From Rhexocercosporidium sp. MPI-PUGE-AT-0058 (lineage: Eukaryota > Ascomycota > Leotiomycetes > Helotiales), in the NCBI GenBank assembly GCA_020746875.1, contig JAGTJL010000026.1, positions 248,001 to 312,000 of the forward strand: DNA of 64,000 nucleotides, read 5' to 3'. The position numbers and the translations under genes are program-made. Below the pieces are notes generated by a model. That model saw only the letters and a list, made by a program, of their open reading frames with translations. It had not been told where the DNA came from and ran no database searches. Below are positions 61,003 through 64,000 of this stretch, piece after piece (positions within the stretch are counted from its first letter, which is position 1; each line of letters starts with the position of its first letter).

Positions 61003-63446
61003 ATGCATTTTACTACTCGCCTCTTATTGCTCGCGCAGCTTGCCTTGGGCGCTGTGGCTGTTAAGCATGGTACTATCGGCATGGGAATCACGATGTACAA
61101 ACCTGTATGTGCGTACGCTTGTTACGACTCTCTTTCAGCACTCTGGCTCAACTGCACGACTTTCGCATCGGCAAGCGACGACATGGCTGGTATGGAGGGT
61201 ATGGATATGAAGCTACTGAAGCGGATGGATATGGGAGAGGAACCTGAGGCGACTACATCCATGGAGTGTGTTGCGAGTAACATGCCTTGGTTGCAGACTT
61301 TGGCGTATTGTTTGAAAGACCGCTGTGGAATCGATGGTGTTGGAGAGAACAAGATTGCGAAGGCGTACAGCACGCTTTCGATGTCAGATACTGCTGTCTA
61401 CAGCGAGATGCTCCCTGCTGAAGCGCCGACAACGATGTTGGAAGCAGATGCTATGTGGTTGAACGAGACGAGTTTGGTGAACTACGATATGTACTTCTCG
61501 AATCGGCAGACTTTGCAGGAGTTTGAGTATCAAGAGGATACTCATGTCCAGCTTTCGTAAGTCGGAAATGACTTGGAATACTGGAGACTTACTGACAGGA
61601 AATAGGGTTGCTTTAGTGGCCATCACAGTGGGAGTTGCCCTTCTCGCTGGGATGTACATGAAGTTCAGCTCAAAGAGCCTGGGAAATCTCACTCCAGTCG
61701 GAGTATCCAAGTTCCTCTTACTTCCAGCACTCTTCAACGGAAAGCATCAGGCACCTCTCGCAGGCAGTAAGTTTGTATCTCAAGTCCTCAAACCCTTTTA
61801 ACACAATCACAGATATCGGATACGCCCCCTCGCGTCTCCTCTCTCTCGTCATCTTCGTCTACACCTTCCTTAACCTGATCTTCTCCTGCGTCCCATACAA
61901 ATCAGTCTTCCCCCAGACGTCCAGTGCCTGGTTCAGCGATTCGAAAACTGAGATTTCGACGTATGTCACTAATCGGACTGGTGTCTTGTCTTTCGCCAAC
62001 ATTGCTATTTCTATTCTCTTCGCAGGCAGGAACAACCCCCTCATCTGGGTGACCGGCCTGAGCCAAACCACCTGCTTGGCATTCCACCGTTGGGCAGCCC
62101 GCGTAGCAACCGTACAAGCAGTCGTCCACTCCATCATCTACACATATCTCGACTTCTGGAGCGGTGGCTCTGCGAAGTACTACGCCAACGTCAAACTCCC
62201 ATACTACTGGTGGGGTATAATCGGGACCATCTTCCTCTGCCTCGCCATCACATTCTCCATCCTCCCCATCCGCCGCTTCCAATACGAGATTTTCCTCGTA
62301 ACACATATCATCATGGTCATCATCGCGCTCGTCGGCTGCTGGTACCATGTCGTGCTGCGCTTCACTTACAACTGGGGCTACGAAGTTTGGCTCTACATCG
62401 CCTTTGCTATCTGGGGTTTCGAGCGCCTCAGCCGAATGGCTATCGTCGTGTACAGGAACATGGTAGGCGGAACCGCAACACAGGCAGTAGCCGAGCTCAC
62501 ACCCGGAGGCACTTTCATGAAGATCACTGTGTACCCTTCTAAAGGCTGGAACTTCAAGCCTGGCCAACATGCATTCCTATACTTTCCATCTACTGGCCGG
62601 TTCTGGGAGAACCATCCTTTCTCCATCGCTGGGTGGGATAGTGGGTCGACGACTTCAATGTCGACTTCGAACACGAATGTACAGCACGAGTCGGGAGTAG
62701 TGTCACACAAGGACGTGGAGAAGGATTTACAGATCTCGACTGCACCGCTGGATTCGGATTCGACTTCTTCGCAAGCTGCTTCTCACTCGCTGCCCTCAAC
62801 TCATACCGTGCGCGCGCAGCATCACGCGAGTTTGAGCAGGCCTAGCATAACATTTCTTATTCGCCCGATGAAAGGCCTTACGTCCTCGGTGCATAGAGAT
62901 TTAACTCCCACTCCAAACGAACTCACTTACCTGTCTCTCACGCTCGAAGGGCCGTATGGTCACGCCATCGACCTCTCGCACGCTGACTCGATCCTCTGTA
63001 TCGGTGGCGGTATAGGCATCACCGCTTTACTCTCGTACGTGCAATTCTTCGTCGAAGCACGACGGACTGCCTCTTCGTCTATCAAAGCTAGTAGATTAGT
63101 CCTCGCGTGGAGCTACCGCGAGAGAGAGTTTGCGAGCATTGTCAGGAGCATGTTGCCTGTTGATGCGAGGGCTTTGGGGGTCGAGTTTCTGTGGACTTGT
63201 ACGGGTTCTGATGCAGGCGTAAAAGGTGAGGAGGGTGTTGGCGTGGGGAGGTTGAATATTGGTGCTGTGTTAACGGAGGAGGTTGGGAGCGTGAAGCGAT
63301 TGGCTGTTCTAGTTTGTGCGCCGGGTGGGTTGGCGGATGGGGTGAGGAGGGAGGTGGTTAGACTTCATGGGGAGGGGGGACGAGGATTGATTTGCATGAG
63401 GATTCTTTTGCTTGGTAGATTCCTCTATGAGTTAGCCAGATTTTAA
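61003..63446 (+). CDS. Ferric reductase (FRE/NOX family), C-terminus probably frameshifted
   Basis: Exons 61003-61556, 61606-61766 and 61813-63446 give 782 residues. After a signal peptide (MHFTTRLLLLAQLALGAVAV), a Cys-containing outer segment follows (MYKPVCAYACYDSLSALWLNC). Then come the ferric-reductase membrane core with heme His residues (AFHRWAARVATVQAVVHSIIY and FLVTHIIMVIIALVGCWYH), an FAD site (HPFSIAG) and an NADPH site (ILCIGGGIGITALLSY, LAWSYRE, CAPGGLADGV). The last 19 residues of this frame (GLICMRILLLG...) do not fit the family. The frame next to it ends IDLHEDSFAW and stops at 63416-63418, exactly the usual aromatic C-terminus. A one-base change in the G-run 63374-63379 would explain this. 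It reduces ferric iron or copper at the plasma membrane. Confidence 0.93.
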
Positions 63447-64000
63447 TGTGAAGAGATTTATTCAGTATAGAATACCTTGTTGAGAATGTGAATGTGCTTG
63501 AATGGTATCAGTGAGAGAAAAGTATCTTCCACAACTTCTTGCCTTCCATCGATGCAGGAATAGAAAGGCCGCTGTGCTGTCGATTGTGTTTGGCGACAGT
63601 AATGTATTTGATAGCGATGGTCATACTATAGCATCAGAAAGAAGAGGATGTAATTGAGTAGGATACGGACTGATGCCAGCGATGCGTGGCTGATATTCTA
63701 AACTGACTCGATTTCCTATTTAAAGTGTTTAACCGGATTCCCCCATTCGTTCGTGCTCGCTGACTTGTATGTCGTCCGTGTTCCATAAGTTCTAGCTCCT
63801 TTTGTCTTGAAGATTGTCAATCAACGCTGTCTACTGACTCCCCTTGGTGTTCAGTTGATATGTGAATGTGGTCCAGAGGTCTCATTAGCAGCAAACGGGA
63901 GTCGCCTACGCAATCTTTAAATTGGGGCGAATCGAGACTCTGAAATCCTCAGAGTCGTCCATCCCCTCTCGAGACGGAAAATGAGATGAAGGAAGTGAAG
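63447..64000. other. 3' flank, no gene seen
   Basis: No supported coding region reaches the window edge. The sequence has normal gene-space composition. Confidence 0.5.

Noticed and set aside
61902..62570. 222-codon minus-strand open frame under the ferric reductase
   Set aside because: Antisense shadow of a long conserved exon; composition mirrors the membrane helices.

Overview
The window comes from the nuclear genome of a filamentous ascomycete (Pezizomycotina). The genes have short introns of about 45-165 bp with GTAAGT-like donors, CTRAC-like branch sites and YAG acceptors. A Clr5-domain protein, a SesB-type hydrolase and a CFEM-less ferric reductase with a secretory leader are typical of these fungi. 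The transposons carry an extreme repeat-induced point mutation (RIP) signature: CpA and TpG are almost absent, TpA is in excess and CpG is kept. I cannot name the species.

Region 1 (1 to about 27.4 kb) is an AT-rich block of nested, RIP-killed transposons with no live host gene. It holds the 3' half of a Copia element (A); a second Copia (B) whose reverse transcriptase is split by a 12.6-kb minus-strand Ty3/Gypsy element with LTRs and a target duplication; the LTR-gag end of another Gypsy copy; a small, almost unmutated LTR-like insert; and a Tc1/mariner element with intact TIRs sitting inside an LTR.

Region 2 (about 27.4 to 35.1 kb) is a mixed zone with a Clr5-domain gene (minus), a hAT-type MITE with an 8-bp target duplication, and a six-exon SesB-like alpha/beta hydrolase carrying a C-terminal membrane hairpin and coiled coil.

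Region 3 (35.5 to 46.2 kb) is repeats again: a second Copia B tail, an LTR with a solo LTR nested in it, and a 7.66-kb Gypsy chromovirus (38179-45837) with apparently identical LTRs and a 5-bp target duplication. Its gag-pol has about a dozen CAA/CAG/TGG-to-stop changes, yet a spliced three-exon Cys-rich gene on its antisense strand is fully open.

Region 4 (46.2 to 64 kb) is ordinary gene space: a short Cys-rich protein (minus), VPS36 of ESCRT-II (minus), a SAC3/GANP-domain THP3/LENG8-like protein (plus, divergent from VPS36), a possible 40-residue membrane micro-protein, a GNAT acetyltransferase, a secreted M28 (glutamate carboxypeptidase II-like) peptidase, and a ferric reductase whose last codons appear frameshifted. 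These genes do not form a single pathway; all are separate transcription units. No rRNA, tRNA or CRISPR array was recognised.
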